NCBI RefSeq assembly: GCF_029581355.1
Contig: NZ_CP120849.1
Span: 218,501-282,500, forward strand
From: Parabacteroides chongii
Lineage (GTDB): Bacteria; Bacteroidota; Bacteroidia; Bacteroidales; Tannerellaceae
DNA length: 64,000 bases
Direction of reading: 5' to 3'
Both the position numbers and the translations under genes were made by a program. The notes under the pieces are model-generated. The model ran no database searches, was not told the DNA's origin, and saw only the letters and a list, made by a program, of their open reading frames with translations. Numbering within the stretch: position 1 is the first letter of the stretch; every line of letters begins with the position of its first letter. Positions 8,601 through 18,043 of the stretch are shown one piece after another.

Positions 8601-11600
8601 ATGGATCTACAATTATTCAGAAAAGTGCATTTAATTTGTATAGGAATTCTTGTCCTTACAATCGGAACTGCATTTGCCCAGAAAACTGTAACAGGAAAGG
8701 TTACTTCGTCCGATGGGAACGAAACCTTACCCGGAGTTAATATTTTAATTAAAGGAACCTCTTCTGGAACAGTTACAGATATTGACGGAGGATACACACT
8801 CAGTGATGTACCTTCTGATGCGACATTAGTCTTTTCATATGTCGGATACACTACAGTCGAAGAAATCGTAGGAGACAGGACTACAATCGATGTAGTCATG
8901 GGGTCCAGTGAAGTTCTGGATGAAGTTGTCGTTATCGGATATACAAGCGTAAGAAAAGCTATAATGACAAGTTCGGCAACCACATTGAACAGCGAAGCCA
9001 TAACTGACAACGTTACATCAGACTTCGGCTCAATGCTTCAAGGCAAAGTCTCAGGATTGATGGTAACCAACAGTAGTGGTGCCCCTGGTTCGGAGGCCAA
9101 TTTAGTTATTCGCGGTGTGGGAACTATTACCGCGGGGAAAAGTCCCTTATTCGTAGTCGACGGTATCCCGGGGGGTACCTACGATCCCAACGACGTAGAA
9201 ACAGTAACAGTCTTAAAAGATGTCGGTTCTACTGCCATCTATGGAGCAGAAGGAGCAAACGGTGTTATCGTAATTACCACCAAACAAGGAAAACGGAATC
9301 AGACACCCAAAATAACAGTAAGAGTGAATGCTGCCCTTACTCAAGCTCTTTTCGGCAGATTCAAGCCCATGGATGGAGAAGAACTCTACAATCTATGGGA
9401 ATCATGGGGGATACCTAATTTCGAAGCAGACTTTCCACAAACTCTCAAACAACGGAATTATGATTGGTTAGGTAACACATTCAAAACAGGTAATGCCCAG
9501 GATTACTATGCCTCAGTTACAGGTGGAACAAAAAACACCTCGTATATGGTCAGTCTCAATCATTACAATCAAAAAGGGACAATGCCCGGTACATCCTATA
9601 AACGAAGCAACATACGTTTAAATTTCAACGCACAACTTTCCAGTACTCTTGATCTAAGCGTTCGCATGAACATGCGTGAAAACAAAAAAAACAACCTTTG
9701 GTCAAACACATTCAGTGAAATGGCTTATCGCGGTATTCCCTGGGATAACCCATTTGACGAAAACGGCGATCCTGTCAATATTGCAGGGATACCGACAGCA
9801 GACCAAAGATGGTTTTATGCGAACCGCCAGAATCCCTGGCATGGTTATCAATATAATTATAACAAGGAAGGCGGCACGCGTATGAACCTTGATCTTGTGC
9901 TTAATTGGCATATTTTCCCATGGTTAACAGCGACCAATACCGTACGTTTAGAACGGGCACAACATTGGGAAAAAGTTTATTATGATTCACGAGATGCCAG
10001 CCAGACTTGGAACGGTATCACTCAAGGAAGTCACATAGAAGATAACTCCTCCTATCCGCTAGGTGGTTATAAAAACACAACGCTCCTCAAAGCTTCACAT
10101 CGCATAGGAAACCATGATTTGGGAGGTCTTGTAGGATATGAGTTCAGTGAAGACAAAGGGGATTATAGATTTGGAGCAACTGCCGATCAACAACCAATAG
10201 GAATGGAAATTGTATCTGCCGGTGCGGCAACCACTATGCGTGCAACAGGAGGTTATGCAACTCCGAGAGCAACCTGGTCTGTCTTTACGCAGCTAAACTA
10301 CTCTTATTCAGATAAATACATCGCAACAGCATCATTTCGTGCAGATGCAAGCAGTCGTTTTGCCCCCAATAATCGTGTCGGTTTCTTTCCATCCATGAGT
10401 GTCGGATGGCTAGCCTCCAACGAAAAATTTCTGAAAGGGAACAAAGTTTTGACATTCCTCAAAATTCGCGGAAGTTTTGGTTTAACAGGTAATGCCGATA
10501 TTGGTGATTTTGCCTATATGGACGCTTACACATTTTCAGGTGTTACTTATCTAGGTAATCCGGGAGCTCAACCCTTGAGCCTTGCAAACCCAGACCTTGG
10601 ATGGGAAAAATGTTTAATGACATCAGGAGGTATAGATTTTAAACTTTTCAACTGGCTTGAAGGTAGCATTGATCTTTACAGAAACCTCAATTCGGATCTT
10701 CTGTTTAGTGCTCCAGAAGCTCCCAGCACAGGTTTTTACAGTTACTTAAGAAATATAGGAAAGATCTGCAACAAGGGTATTGAAGTTCAATTAACCAGCA
10801 CAAATATTGAAAATAAAAACCTAAAGTGGACAAGCTCATTCAATATCGGGTTCAATAAAAACCGAGTGGAAAAATTACCCGGAGGTGAACCAGGAAAACC
10901 CGGTACACCTATCATGGTCGGTGCGGCAGACGCTGCACGGCAACGATTGGAAGAAGGACACGAATTATATGGTTGGTATATGCCGGAATGGCGTGGAGTA
11001 GACCCGGCTAACGGAGATCCCCTTTGGACTACAGAAGATGGAGGCGTAACCAATGACTATTCAAAAGCTAAAATTGATTGGCTGGGCTCTTCTCCTACTC
11101 CTAAATTTTCAGGAGGCTTACTAAATAACTTATCTTATAAAGGCTTCACTTTCGGTATGAACATTTTATTCGTATATGGAAATAAGATTTATAACGGAGC
11201 ACGCGCTTCCATGGATAACGACGGTCGTCAAGCCCAATATAATCAGATGTCATTAGATAATGGTTTAGGATGGAGCAGATGGGAAAAAACCGGAGATATT
11301 GCCACTCACCCGTTACCGGTTTATGGAGGTAACAAAAATTCCACAAACCCCTCATCCCGTTTCCTGGAAAATGGAAGTTATTTACGTATACGTAACATCA
11401 ATATTGGGTACAATATACCGGAAAAGGTATTAAGCAAGTTGTATATCAAAAATGCCAGAGTATTTCTCAGTGGTGACAATCTACTAACATTCAGCAAATT
11501 CTCAGGTCCTGATCCGGAAACAGATCTTACAGCAAGTGGTATTTCCGATGTCGCAGGTTCTATTAACTATATATACCCGTCTAACCGTACCTTTTCACTC

Positions 11601-11621
11601 GGTGTTGAATTAAATTTCTAA
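8601..11621 (+). CDS. SusC-like TonB-dependent outer-membrane receptor
   Basis: This 1006-aa protein has a signal peptide ending at AFAQ near residue 27. Next comes a carboxypeptidase-regulatory-like domain (KTVTGKVTS...LPGVNILIKGTSSGTVTDIDGGY), the LDEVVVIGY TonB-box-like segment near 110, a plug domain with the GKSPLFVVDGIPGG block, and a long beta-barrel ending in the aromatic FSLGVELNF. There is no STN domain, so signalling through FecR is not expected. It imports oligosaccharides together with the SusD partner encoded 24 bp downstream. The preceding GH-D enzyme and tagatose-pathway genes suggest an alpha-galactosidic or GalNAc-containing glycan, which is inference. Confidence 0.93.
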   Translation: MDLQLFRKVHLICIGILVLTIGTAFAQKTVTGKVTSSDGNETLPGVNILIKGTSSGTVTDIDGGYTLSDVPSDATLVFSYVGYTTVEEIVGDRTTIDVVMGSSEVLDEVVVIGYTSVRKAIMTSSATTLNSEAITDNVTSDFGSMLQGKVSGLMVTNSSGAPGSEANLVIRGVGTITAGKSPLFVVDGIPGGTYDPNDVETVTVLKDVGSTAIYGAEGANGVIVITTKQGKRNQTPKITVRVNAALTQALFGRFKPMDGEELYNLWESWGIPNFEADFPQTLKQRNYDWLGNTFKTGNAQDYYASVTGGTKNTSYMVSLNHYNQKGTMPGTSYKRSNIRLNFNAQLSSTLDLSVRMNMRENKKNNLWSNTFSEMAYRGIPWDNPFDENGDPVNIAGIPTADQRWFYANRQNPWHGYQYNYNKEGGTRMNLDLVLNWHIFPWLTATNTVRLERAQHWEKVYYDSRDASQTWNGITQGSHIEDNSSYPLGGYKNTTLLKASHRIGNHDLGGLVGYEFSEDKGDYRFGATADQQPIGMEIVSAGAATTMRATGGYATPRATWSVFTQLNYSYSDKYIATASFRADASSRFAPNNRVGFFPSMSVGWLASNEKFLKGNKVLTFLKIRGSFGLTGNADIGDFAYMDAYTFSGVTYLGNPGAQPLSLANPDLGWEKCLMTSGGIDFKLFNWLEGSIDLYRNLNSDLLFSAPEAPSTGFYSYLRNIGKICNKGIEVQLTSTNIENKNLKWTSSFNIGFNKNRVEKLPGGEPGKPGTPIMVGAADAARQRLEEGHELYGWYMPEWRGVDPANGDPLWTTEDGGVTNDYSKAKIDWLGSSPTPKFSGGLLNNLSYKGFTFGMNILFVYGNKIYNGARASMDNDGRQAQYNQMSLDNGLGWSRWEKTGDIATHPLPVYGGNKNSTNPSSRFLENGSYLRIRNINIGYNIPEKVLSKLYIKNARVFLSGDNLLTFSKFSGPDPETDLTASGISDVAGSINYIYPSNRTFSLGVELNF

Positions 11622-11645
11622 TATAAACTAAAATGATCATTTATC

Positions 11646-13421
11646 ATGAAAAATAAATTTTTAATACTAGCAACCACTATTTTAGGCATATCCTTGTCAT
11701 CTTGTGTGGATATGGATTTGACTCCTGAGTCAACTATGACTTCAGACCAATTGGCGAATGATCCGACAGGTATCGAATATGCTACTATAGGTGCTTACAG
11801 ATGGTTCAAAACAAATCGTTCGGGAATGGCCGGTGGTTCATCCAGTAGAGACGTTTATGCAAGAAATTGGTTTCAAATGAACGAATTCCGTGGTGACAAC
11901 GTTTTTATCGCCGGAGTTACCACCGACCCTTTTATGAAATCATATGAATATACGGATCAGAATACTGAAGCGACATGTCGTTATATGTGGTACTCTTCTT
12001 ATTCTATACTGAATATTTTAAATACAAATATTAGAATAGGAACAGAAGGACTGTCCGAAAAAAATGATCATATTCTTGGAGAAAACTATTTTCTACGCGC
12101 CCTAGTATATATGAATCTTTGCGACCTGTTTGCTCGTCCATATTCCCAAGGCGCAGACAATCCCGCAGTCGTACTTCGTACAGAAGAACCTATAACCGGT
12201 GAAATTACAAGAGCATCTATTAGAGAAGTTTATGCCCAAATCGAAAAAGATCTTAATAAGGCAATTCAACTAATGGGTAATTATCGTCGTTCAGACAATA
12301 CAAGTTACGCATGGAAAGGTTCTGCTCAAGGTCTTTTATCCAGATTATATCTCTATATGGGCCGAAATCAGGATGTTGTAAATATCGTAAATGAAATGCT
12401 AAATGGTAAAACTCCGGAAGACGTTCTCGATCCTGATCTTGCCACTTACTTCACACGGACACAAACCTCACGGGAAACACTTTGGTGCATTGGATATCTT
12501 GCCAACGAAACTCAAGGGAACAGTTCTGTAGCCTCCATGTATCTCAATGATCCGGTAAGTGGTGCCGGTTGGGGTGAGATTTACCCGTCTGATCCTATGT
12601 ACGAATTATTCAACCGATATGCAGACGATGATATACGTTGGAAAGACTTCCATCTTTTCCAGCCGATCCCAACTCCTGGAGTTACTTTCAATGGTGAAAA
12701 CGTCAAATGGATGGCCAATTGGCCGGTTCCAAATCCCACTAGTTGGTATTATGGGTCTCAATATCGTTATCTCGCAGAAGATGCCAGGGGAAAATATATT
12801 ATCTTCAGTAATAATCCCGGATTAAACAATCCTGTCCCTGATGATTATTTCACTAACACTAGTGCTAAAATATATATTGAGGAAGAAATAATAAATACTT
12901 ATCCCAAATATTTCTTCACATACAATGGGAATAAGATTAATGTAACGATTACCCCTGTAACCAATAATCGTATGAGCTACAGAAAAATATTCAACACGAA
13001 GTTCTCATATCAGGATGGTGACGCCATGTTATGTTCTTATCCAATGATCAGATGGGGAGAAGTGATCTTAAACCGAGCAGAAGCTTATGCAAAATTGAAC
13101 AATTCCACAGCTGCATTAGCTGACGTGAATGCAATTCGTAGTCGTGCCGGTCTTTCCGGCGGGCAATTAATGACAACCAGTAATATGACGGCTCGGGGAT
13201 ATACGAATATATTGGATGTGGTTCTTGACGAGCGTCGCCTTGAACTAGCTTATGAGGGATTCCGCTGGAAAGATCTTTTCCGTAATAATAAACCGATGGA
13301 TCGTCGTTACGCCGGTACACATCCCTGGGAGGTTATCCAGCCAAGCGACTTACGAATACCACATCAGATATCCGGAGACGAGACACTGATCAATCCCGGT
13401 GTCTTACCTAATCCCAGATAA
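11646..13421 (+). CDS. SusD/RagB-like glycan-binding outer-membrane lipoprotein
   Basis: The 591-aa product begins with a lipoprotein signal ending in ISLSSC, Cys at about residue 20. It continues with the SusD pattern of TPR-like helices, for example ENYFLRALVYMNLCDLFARPYS and WGEVILNRAEAYAKLN. The C-terminal block LDVVLDERRLELAYEGFRWKDLFR is the most conserved RagB/SusD segment. It forms the lid of the neighbouring SusC channel and captures the glycan at the cell surface. It is the last gene of the + strand locus and is followed by a strong hairpin. It is convergent with the acyl-CoA synthetase gene. Confidence 0.93.
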   Translation: MKNKFLILATTILGISLSSCVDMDLTPESTMTSDQLANDPTGIEYATIGAYRWFKTNRSGMAGGSSSRDVYARNWFQMNEFRGDNVFIAGVTTDPFMKSYEYTDQNTEATCRYMWYSSYSILNILNTNIRIGTEGLSEKNDHILGENYFLRALVYMNLCDLFARPYSQGADNPAVVLRTEEPITGEITRASIREVYAQIEKDLNKAIQLMGNYRRSDNTSYAWKGSAQGLLSRLYLYMGRNQDVVNIVNEMLNGKTPEDVLDPDLATYFTRTQTSRETLWCIGYLANETQGNSSVASMYLNDPVSGAGWGEIYPSDPMYELFNRYADDDIRWKDFHLFQPIPTPGVTFNGENVKWMANWPVPNPTSWYYGSQYRYLAEDARGKYIIFSNNPGLNNPVPDDYFTNTSAKIYIEEEIINTYPKYFFTYNGNKINVTITPVTNNRMSYRKIFNTKFSYQDGDAMLCSYPMIRWGEVILNRAEAYAKLNNSTAALADVNAIRSRAGLSGGQLMTTSNMTARGYTNILDVVLDERRLELAYEGFRWKDLFRNNKPMDRRYAGTHPWEVIQPSDLRIPHQISGDETLINPGVLPNPR

Positions 13422-13442
13422 TACTGAGAGGTAAATACATAA

Positions 13443-13499
13443 AAAAGAGAGTATCTTAAAAATTTATATCAATAAGAACTTTTAAGCATACTCTCTTTT
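13443..13499. terminator. Bidirectional terminator hairpin after the susCD pair
   Basis: Arms AAAAGAGAGTAT (13443-13454) and ATACTCTCTTTT (13488-13499) pair over 12 bp. A- and T-rich tails on both sides suit the convergent susD-like and acyl-CoA synthetase genes. Confidence 0.75.
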
Positions 13500-13547
13500 C
13501 TATAAAATCCAAACGAATATATTAGATGCAATTATCCTGAATATTTA

Positions 13548-15212
13548 TCAATAGTTACTGTATAAATATCTTTTAATACTTTTCTTCGGAGTCTTCTCAA
13601 ACTCGGTCGGGTATAACTGTATTTCAGATACCACTTCATAGGAAGCCAGCTGCTTGTTCAACTCAATCCGGTTCTGTTCCATAATGACCGGCAGATCGGT
13701 ATGAGAAATACCGGTTCCGTCCACCGTATCATAATCCGGATAAACCAAAGCCACCAACTTACCGTTTTTCTCGATAACGATACTTTCCATGACAAAAGGC
13801 AGGTTGTTTATCTTCGATTCAATCTCTTCCGGATAAATATTCTGTCCACTGGCACCCAGGATCATTGTCTTACTGCGGCCACGGATAAAGATACGATTAT
13901 CGTGGTCGATCGTTCCCAGGTCGCCGGTATGAAGCCAGCCGTCTTCGGTAAAAACATTTTTAGTCGCCTCTTCATTCTTATAATAGCCTTTCATGACGTT
14001 CTCACCACGAACCTGAATCTCCCCTACCTTATTATACGGATCATCAGAATCGATACGTACCTCCATAATACCTTTCAGTATCTGCCCGCAAGAACCTGGT
14101 ACATATTCGCGATTATTGTCATAGCTGATCAGCGGTCCGCATTCCGTCATACCGTAACCGATCGTAAACGGGAACTTGATCTTATACAGGAAATCGCTTA
14201 CCTCCTGATTCATAGCAGCTCCACCGACAATCACTTCACGGAAACGACCACCCATAGCATCCACCAAATGTTTACGGATCTGTGCATAGATACGGGAATC
14301 CAGCAAAGGAATATTCAGTGCCAGCTTCATCGTCGTCTTACTCAACTGGGGAAGAATCATTTTCTTATAGATCTTTTCCAAAATCAGCGGAACGGTCAGG
14401 ATCAGGTTCGGCTTCACCTCTTCGAATGCTTTCAGCAAAATCTTCGGAGAAGGAACTTTCCCTAACATATATACATGTGCCCCGACAGCCATAGGTACCA
14501 GGAAGTTGAAAGCACAACTATAGGCATGCGCCAACGGCAGGAAACACAATTCACGGTCGCCACGGAACAACAAGTCCAGTGTCTTGGCATAAGTAACATT
14601 ACCGGCCAGGTTGTTGCCGGTCAGCATAACGCCTTTACTGAAACCGGTCGTACCGGAAGTATAGTTCAGCAGGACAACCTTGTCGTTATCCAGTTCCGCA
14701 TATTTAATATCGTTCTTGGAAAATCCGTTCGGATACTTCTCTGCCATCTTTTCATCCATCGACTTCATCAGCTTCTGAATACTTTCGCCGTCACGCTGAT
14801 GCAGGCAGCGGAAATCGGAAAGAGAGAATACACCGCGTATCTCTTCGATCTTATCTTCTTCCAACGAATCCCAGATACGGTCGCTGACAAACAGAAACAC
14901 CGACTCGGAATGGTTGATAATATGATGCACATCATTCGGATTGAAATCCTGCAGGATCGGTACTATGATAGCACCATAGGTTACAGCCGCCATATAAACA
15001 ATACACCAGCGGGCACTGTCTTTACCAATCAGGGCAATCTTATCCCCCCGACGTATCTGACATTCCTCAAACAGAATATGGATGCGTGCAATCTCCTTCG
15101 CAACATCTTCAAATGTAAAAGTGACGTTCTTGCTGTAATCTGTTAAGGCGGGTAACGACCAGTTTTCCTTGAAACTGTTCTCGTATATCTTAATGAAGTT
15201 CTCTTGTATCAT
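13548..15212 (-). CDS. AMP-forming long-chain acyl-CoA synthetase
   Basis: This 554-aa adenylating enzyme activates fatty acids with ATP and CoA. Conserved motifs are LLNYTSGTTGFSKGVMLTG (P-loop A3 motif), IGYGMTECGPL (A5), GWLHTGDLG (A7) and the C-terminal EFEKTPKKSIKRYLY (A10 lysine). I place the start at MIQENFIKIYENS (15212) and not at the first in-frame ATG 54 bp upstream. A TATTTTTG -7 box at 15236-15243 lies between the two, so the longer form would begin upstream of its own promoter. It has no tight neighbours and is probably monocistronic. The exact chain length is not readable from the sequence. Confidence 0.9.
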   Translation of the reverse strand: MIQENFIKIYENSFKENWSLPALTDYSKNVTFTFEDVAKEIARIHILFEECQIRRGDKIALIGKDSARWCIVYMAAVTYGAIIVPILQDFNPNDVHHIINHSESVFLFVSDRIWDSLEEDKIEEIRGVFSLSDFRCLHQRDGESIQKLMKSMDEKMAEKYPNGFSKNDIKYAELDNDKVVLLNYTSGTTGFSKGVMLTGNNLAGNVTYAKTLDLLFRGDRELCFLPLAHAYSCAFNFLVPMAVGAHVYMLGKVPSPKILLKAFEEVKPNLILTVPLILEKIYKKMILPQLSKTTMKLALNIPLLDSRIYAQIRKHLVDAMGGRFREVIVGGAAMNQEVSDFLYKIKFPFTIGYGMTECGPLISYDNNREYVPGSCGQILKGIMEVRIDSDDPYNKVGEIQVRGENVMKGYYKNEEATKNVFTEDGWLHTGDLGTIDHDNRIFIRGRSKTMILGASGQNIYPEEIESKINNLPFVMESIVIEKNGKLVALVYPDYDTVDGTGISHTDLPVIMEQNRIELNKQLASYEVVSEIQLYPTEFEKTPKKSIKRYLYSNY

Positions 15213-15235
15213 AGCACAGATGCTTAAATTTCGGG

Positions 15236-15243
15236 CAAAAATA
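15236..15243 (-). promoter_or_regulatory. -7 box of the acyl-CoA synthetase promoter
   Basis: TATTTTTG on the minus strand matches the Bacteroidetes TAnnTTTG -7 consensus. It lies 23 bp upstream of the chosen ATG and helps fix that start. Confidence 0.55.
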
Positions 15244-15320
15244 CGGACTATCCGGCAGATACACAACAGATAGGGAGAGTTTAACCCTTAACCGCTACAT
15301 TCATCTGCCGGTTTATATTC

Positions 15321-16478
15321 TTATTTTTTGTACTTTGCCAACATAATCACCGGATTGGCTTCCTCATCCAAACCCGCTGCAATTTCTTTCAGTTTGCCTT
15401 TCAGCTGTCCTTTCTCATAAGCCTCGACGAGGTCAGGAGCCTGCAAAGACTGGCTGATTGCAATTTCGGAGTTGCGGGGTTTAAAAAGGAATGAAATCGA
15501 TCTCTTATTTGAATAATCACCATTATACATGGTAAACTGAGAGAGAGTCTTTTCCTGTTTGTCATAGAACAAATCGGTACCAGGGAATCCTCTAAACGTT
15601 TTGAAGTCAAGTTCTTTCTTCATAGCCCGCATAAAATAATAACGATCGGTAATAACGGTCGGGAAAAGAAAGACTTCCGTTTCCATGGTATTGATGGAGG
15701 GAGTCCGCACAATGATAGGATACATATTGCCATCAGCCAAATAGTTGTACAACGTATCGGACGAGGTGTTCACAAGTATCCAATTATTCTGATTGGGGAA
15801 CATCAAGTGAAACTCAGGCACAACCGTCATATCATCTTTCGTAATGACCGGTGTCTTATACGCTTTAAAAGGAATTCGGATTTCACGGGTGACACTTCCG
15901 TCTTGCTTGGAAACAAGTAAATGGCATGCCTGTTCATCTTCTTTCGGTGTCGAATATTTCTTATAACAAATCAAATGATCACGATCATAATTGAAGATAT
16001 CGTCATAATAGCCGGTATCTGCATACTTGAAACTTCTCTTATAATTTCCGGACAGATCATACACCGATATTTTTCGTGCAGGATAGTCAGAGACAAACAT
16101 TTCACTGTTATCGTCATCCAATATAATAGAGTTAATACTTGAATATTCCTCTGCACCTTGTCCAAAGCGGTTTATCTTCTTTATCCCTTTCCCGGTCGCC
16201 CTGTCATAAACGAAAATATTCCCATCCCGCATATTCCTTACTATTATGACCTTCTTACCGATGGCTTCCACAATGCCCTGCGTAATAAATTCGTCATTCG
16301 TTTCCAACGGAACATATTCCACATCCATAAAATCCTGTAGAACCAGTTCCTTCTCGGGATAACTGGCACTGACATCCACTGTGATAAGATCGTCATGTTG
16401 ACTACCGGACTGCTGGCATCCTGTGAATCCTGCCATTGAAAGGAGAATCATTACCAGACTTGCATTTAACTTTTTCAT
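15321..16478 (-). CDS. Six-bladed beta-propeller lipoprotein (BF3164-like)
   Basis: The 385-aa protein starts at MKKLNASL, preceded by a purine-rich ACAGAAAGAA. A 12-codon upstream extension is less likely. The signal ends in MAGFTGC, giving a lipid-anchored Cys near residue 21. The body has repeated blade-like segments such as DGNIFVYDRATGKGIKKINRFGQG and EMFVSDYPARKISVYDLSGNYKRSF. The opening DVSASYPEKELVLQDFMDVEYVPLET pattern is typical of the Bacteroidetes 6-bladed beta-propeller family. Family members are abundant in Bacteroides genomes and have no assigned biochemical role. A palindromic cluster at 16533-16554 lies just upstream and may be its operator. Confidence 0.8.
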   Translation of the reverse strand: MKKLNASLVMILLSMAGFTGCQQSGSQHDDLITVDVSASYPEKELVLQDFMDVEYVPLETNDEFITQGIVEAIGKKVIIVRNMRDGNIFVYDRATGKGIKKINRFGQGAEEYSSINSIILDDDNSEMFVSDYPARKISVYDLSGNYKRSFKYADTGYYDDIFNYDRDHLICYKKYSTPKEDEQACHLLVSKQDGSVTREIRIPFKAYKTPVITKDDMTVVPEFHLMFPNQNNWILVNTSSDTLYNYLADGNMYPIIVRTPSINTMETEVFLFPTVITDRYYFMRAMKKELDFKTFRGFPGTDLFYDKQEKTLSQFTMYNGDYSNKRSISFLFKPRNSEIAISQSLQAPDLVEAYEKGQLKGKLKEIAAGLDEEANPVIMLAKYKK

Positions 16479-16532
16479 TTCTTTCTGTTTGTTATAATAA
16501 AATACTACGAACACCTTTACACTTATACGGAT

Positions 16533-16554
16533 ATTTCGTACGAAATGTACGTAC
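16533..16554. promoter_or_regulatory. Palindrome cluster upstream of the beta-propeller lipoprotein
   Basis: ATTTCGTACGAAAT (16533-16546) is a perfect 14-bp palindrome followed directly by the palindrome GTACGTAC (16547-16554). It lies 55 bp upstream of the lipoprotein start in a divergent gap of about 235 bp. It is a candidate operator. No regulator is identified. Confidence 0.4.
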
Positions 16555-16687
16555 TATTCGAAAGACAAACAACTTAATCCCTGTTTCACTCGTAACCTTT
16601 AACAATCTTTATTGTTAGACTTACCTCATCACATCATAAAGAAGTCTCTCACTCCTCACGCAAGAAACTTTATCCGAATATTTTCGC

Positions 16688-16695
16688 TAAATTTG
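16688..16695 (+). promoter_or_regulatory. -7 box of the mtaB promoter
   Basis: TAAATTTG matches TAnnTTTG and ends 18 bp before the ATG at 16714. The in-frame start at 16612 would precede it, so the shorter start is preferred. Confidence 0.55.
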
Positions 16696-16713
16696 CGCGA
16701 TAATTCAATCGCA

Positions 16714-18042
16714 ATGATAGACAAAACCGTATTTGAAAACAAAATAGCTGCTTATTATACCCTGGGCTGCAAGCTCAACTTCGCAGAGACCTCCACAATA
16801 GGAAAGGTCCTTGCCGAACAGGGGGTACGCAAAGCCCGTACGGGTGAGAAAGCAGACATCTGTGTTGTTAATACCTGTTCCGTGACAGAGCTTGCCGACA
16901 AGAAATGCCGCCAGGCCATCCGCCGGATCAGTAAACAACATCCGGGAGCCTTTATCGTTGTAACGGGTTGTTACGCACAGCTCAAGCCGGAAGAGGTTTC
17001 TCATATAGAAGGTGTCGACCTGGTTCTCGGTGCCGAACAGAAACTGGATATATTAATGTATTTGGACGACCTGAAGAAAAAAGAAGAAGGCGGTGCAGTG
17101 ATCGCCTCACAAACGAAAGATATACGCACATTCTCCCCTTCTTGCTCGGCAGACGATCGTACACGCCATTTCCTGAAAGTGCAGGACGGATGCGATTACT
17201 TCTGTTCTTACTGTACCATTCCCTTTGCCCGCGGACGGAGCCGCAACGGTACCATCGCCAGCATGGTGGAACAGGCACAGGAAGTAGCCCGCAAAGGAGG
17301 TAAAGAGATTGTACTGACGGGAGTCAACATCGGTGACTTCGGTAAATCGACCGGTGAAACATTCATCGACCTGATCCGTGCACTCGACGAAGTGGAGGGT
17401 ATCGTGCGTTACCGCATCTCTTCCATCGAACCGAACCTGATCACAGACGAAGCGATCGACTTCGTCGCTTCCAGCAAACGATTCGCCCCTCATTTCCATA
17501 TTCCCCTGCAAAGCGGAAGCGATGAAGTTCTGAAACTGATGCGCCGCCGTTATGACACGGCCCTTTTCCGCCATAAGATCGAGAAGATCAAGGAGATCAT
17601 GCCGCACGCCTTTATCGGTGTGGATGTGATTGTCGGTACCCGAGGAGAGACGGACGAGTTGTTCGAAGAGGCACGCAGCTTTATCGACAGCCTGGACATC
17701 AGTCAACTGCATGTGTTCAGTTACTCGGAACGTCCGGGAACACAGGCTTTGAAGATCGCCCATTCGGTAGACCCGAAAGTAAAACATGCCCGCAGCCAGC
17801 AACTGCTGGACATTTCCGACAGGAAACTACATGCTTTCTATGATGCCCATACCGGCAGTCAGGCGGAAGTTCTGTTCGAACATACCCGGAAAGGAGGCAT
17901 GATGCATGGCTTCACGGAAAATTATATCAAAGTAGAGATACCTTACGACAGTTCGCTGGTAAACGAGACCCGACGGGTAACATTGACCGGCTGGAATGAA
18001 GACCGTACCGCACTGAATTGTGAATTAGTAACAAACAGCTGA
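16714..18042 (+). CDS. mtaB: tRNA t6A37 methylthiotransferase MtaB
   Basis: This 442-aa radical SAM enzyme adds a methylthio group to N6-threonylcarbamoyladenosine 37 of tRNA. The N-terminal methylthiotransferase domain shows three cluster cysteines in TLGCK (19), NTC (55) and TGCY (86). The radical SAM triad is CDYFCSYC (Cys160, 164, 167), followed by RGRSR. A C-terminal TRAM-like region follows, with GSQAEVLFE and HGFTENYIKVEI. These features and the length fit MtaB better than MiaB or RimO. The start is set by the -7 box just upstream. Its stop lies one base before the acyltransferase start, so the two are likely co-transcribed. Confidence 0.88.
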   Translation: MIDKTVFENKIAAYYTLGCKLNFAETSTIGKVLAEQGVRKARTGEKADICVVNTCSVTELADKKCRQAIRRISKQHPGAFIVVTGCYAQLKPEEVSHIEGVDLVLGAEQKLDILMYLDDLKKKEEGGAVIASQTKDIRTFSPSCSADDRTRHFLKVQDGCDYFCSYCTIPFARGRSRNGTIASMVEQAQEVARKGGKEIVLTGVNIGDFGKSTGETFIDLIRALDEVEGIVRYRISSIEPNLITDEAIDFVASSKRFAPHFHIPLQSGSDEVLKLMRRRYDTALFRHKIEKIKEIMPHAFIGVDVIVGTRGETDELFEEARSFIDSLDISQLHVFSYSERPGTQALKIAHSVDPKVKHARSQQLLDISDRKLHAFYDAHTGSQAEVLFEHTRKGGMMHGFTENYIKVEIPYDSSLVNETRRVTLTGWNEDRTALNCELVTNS

Positions 18043-18043
18043 T

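Noticed and set aside
13701..15146. Plus-strand frames of 254 and 223 codons opposite the acyl-CoA synthetase
   Set aside because: They are antisense shadows of a well-conserved enzyme and show no family features.
16612..16713. Longer mtaB N-terminus
   Set aside because: The extra 34 codons include the -7 box and do not resemble the family.
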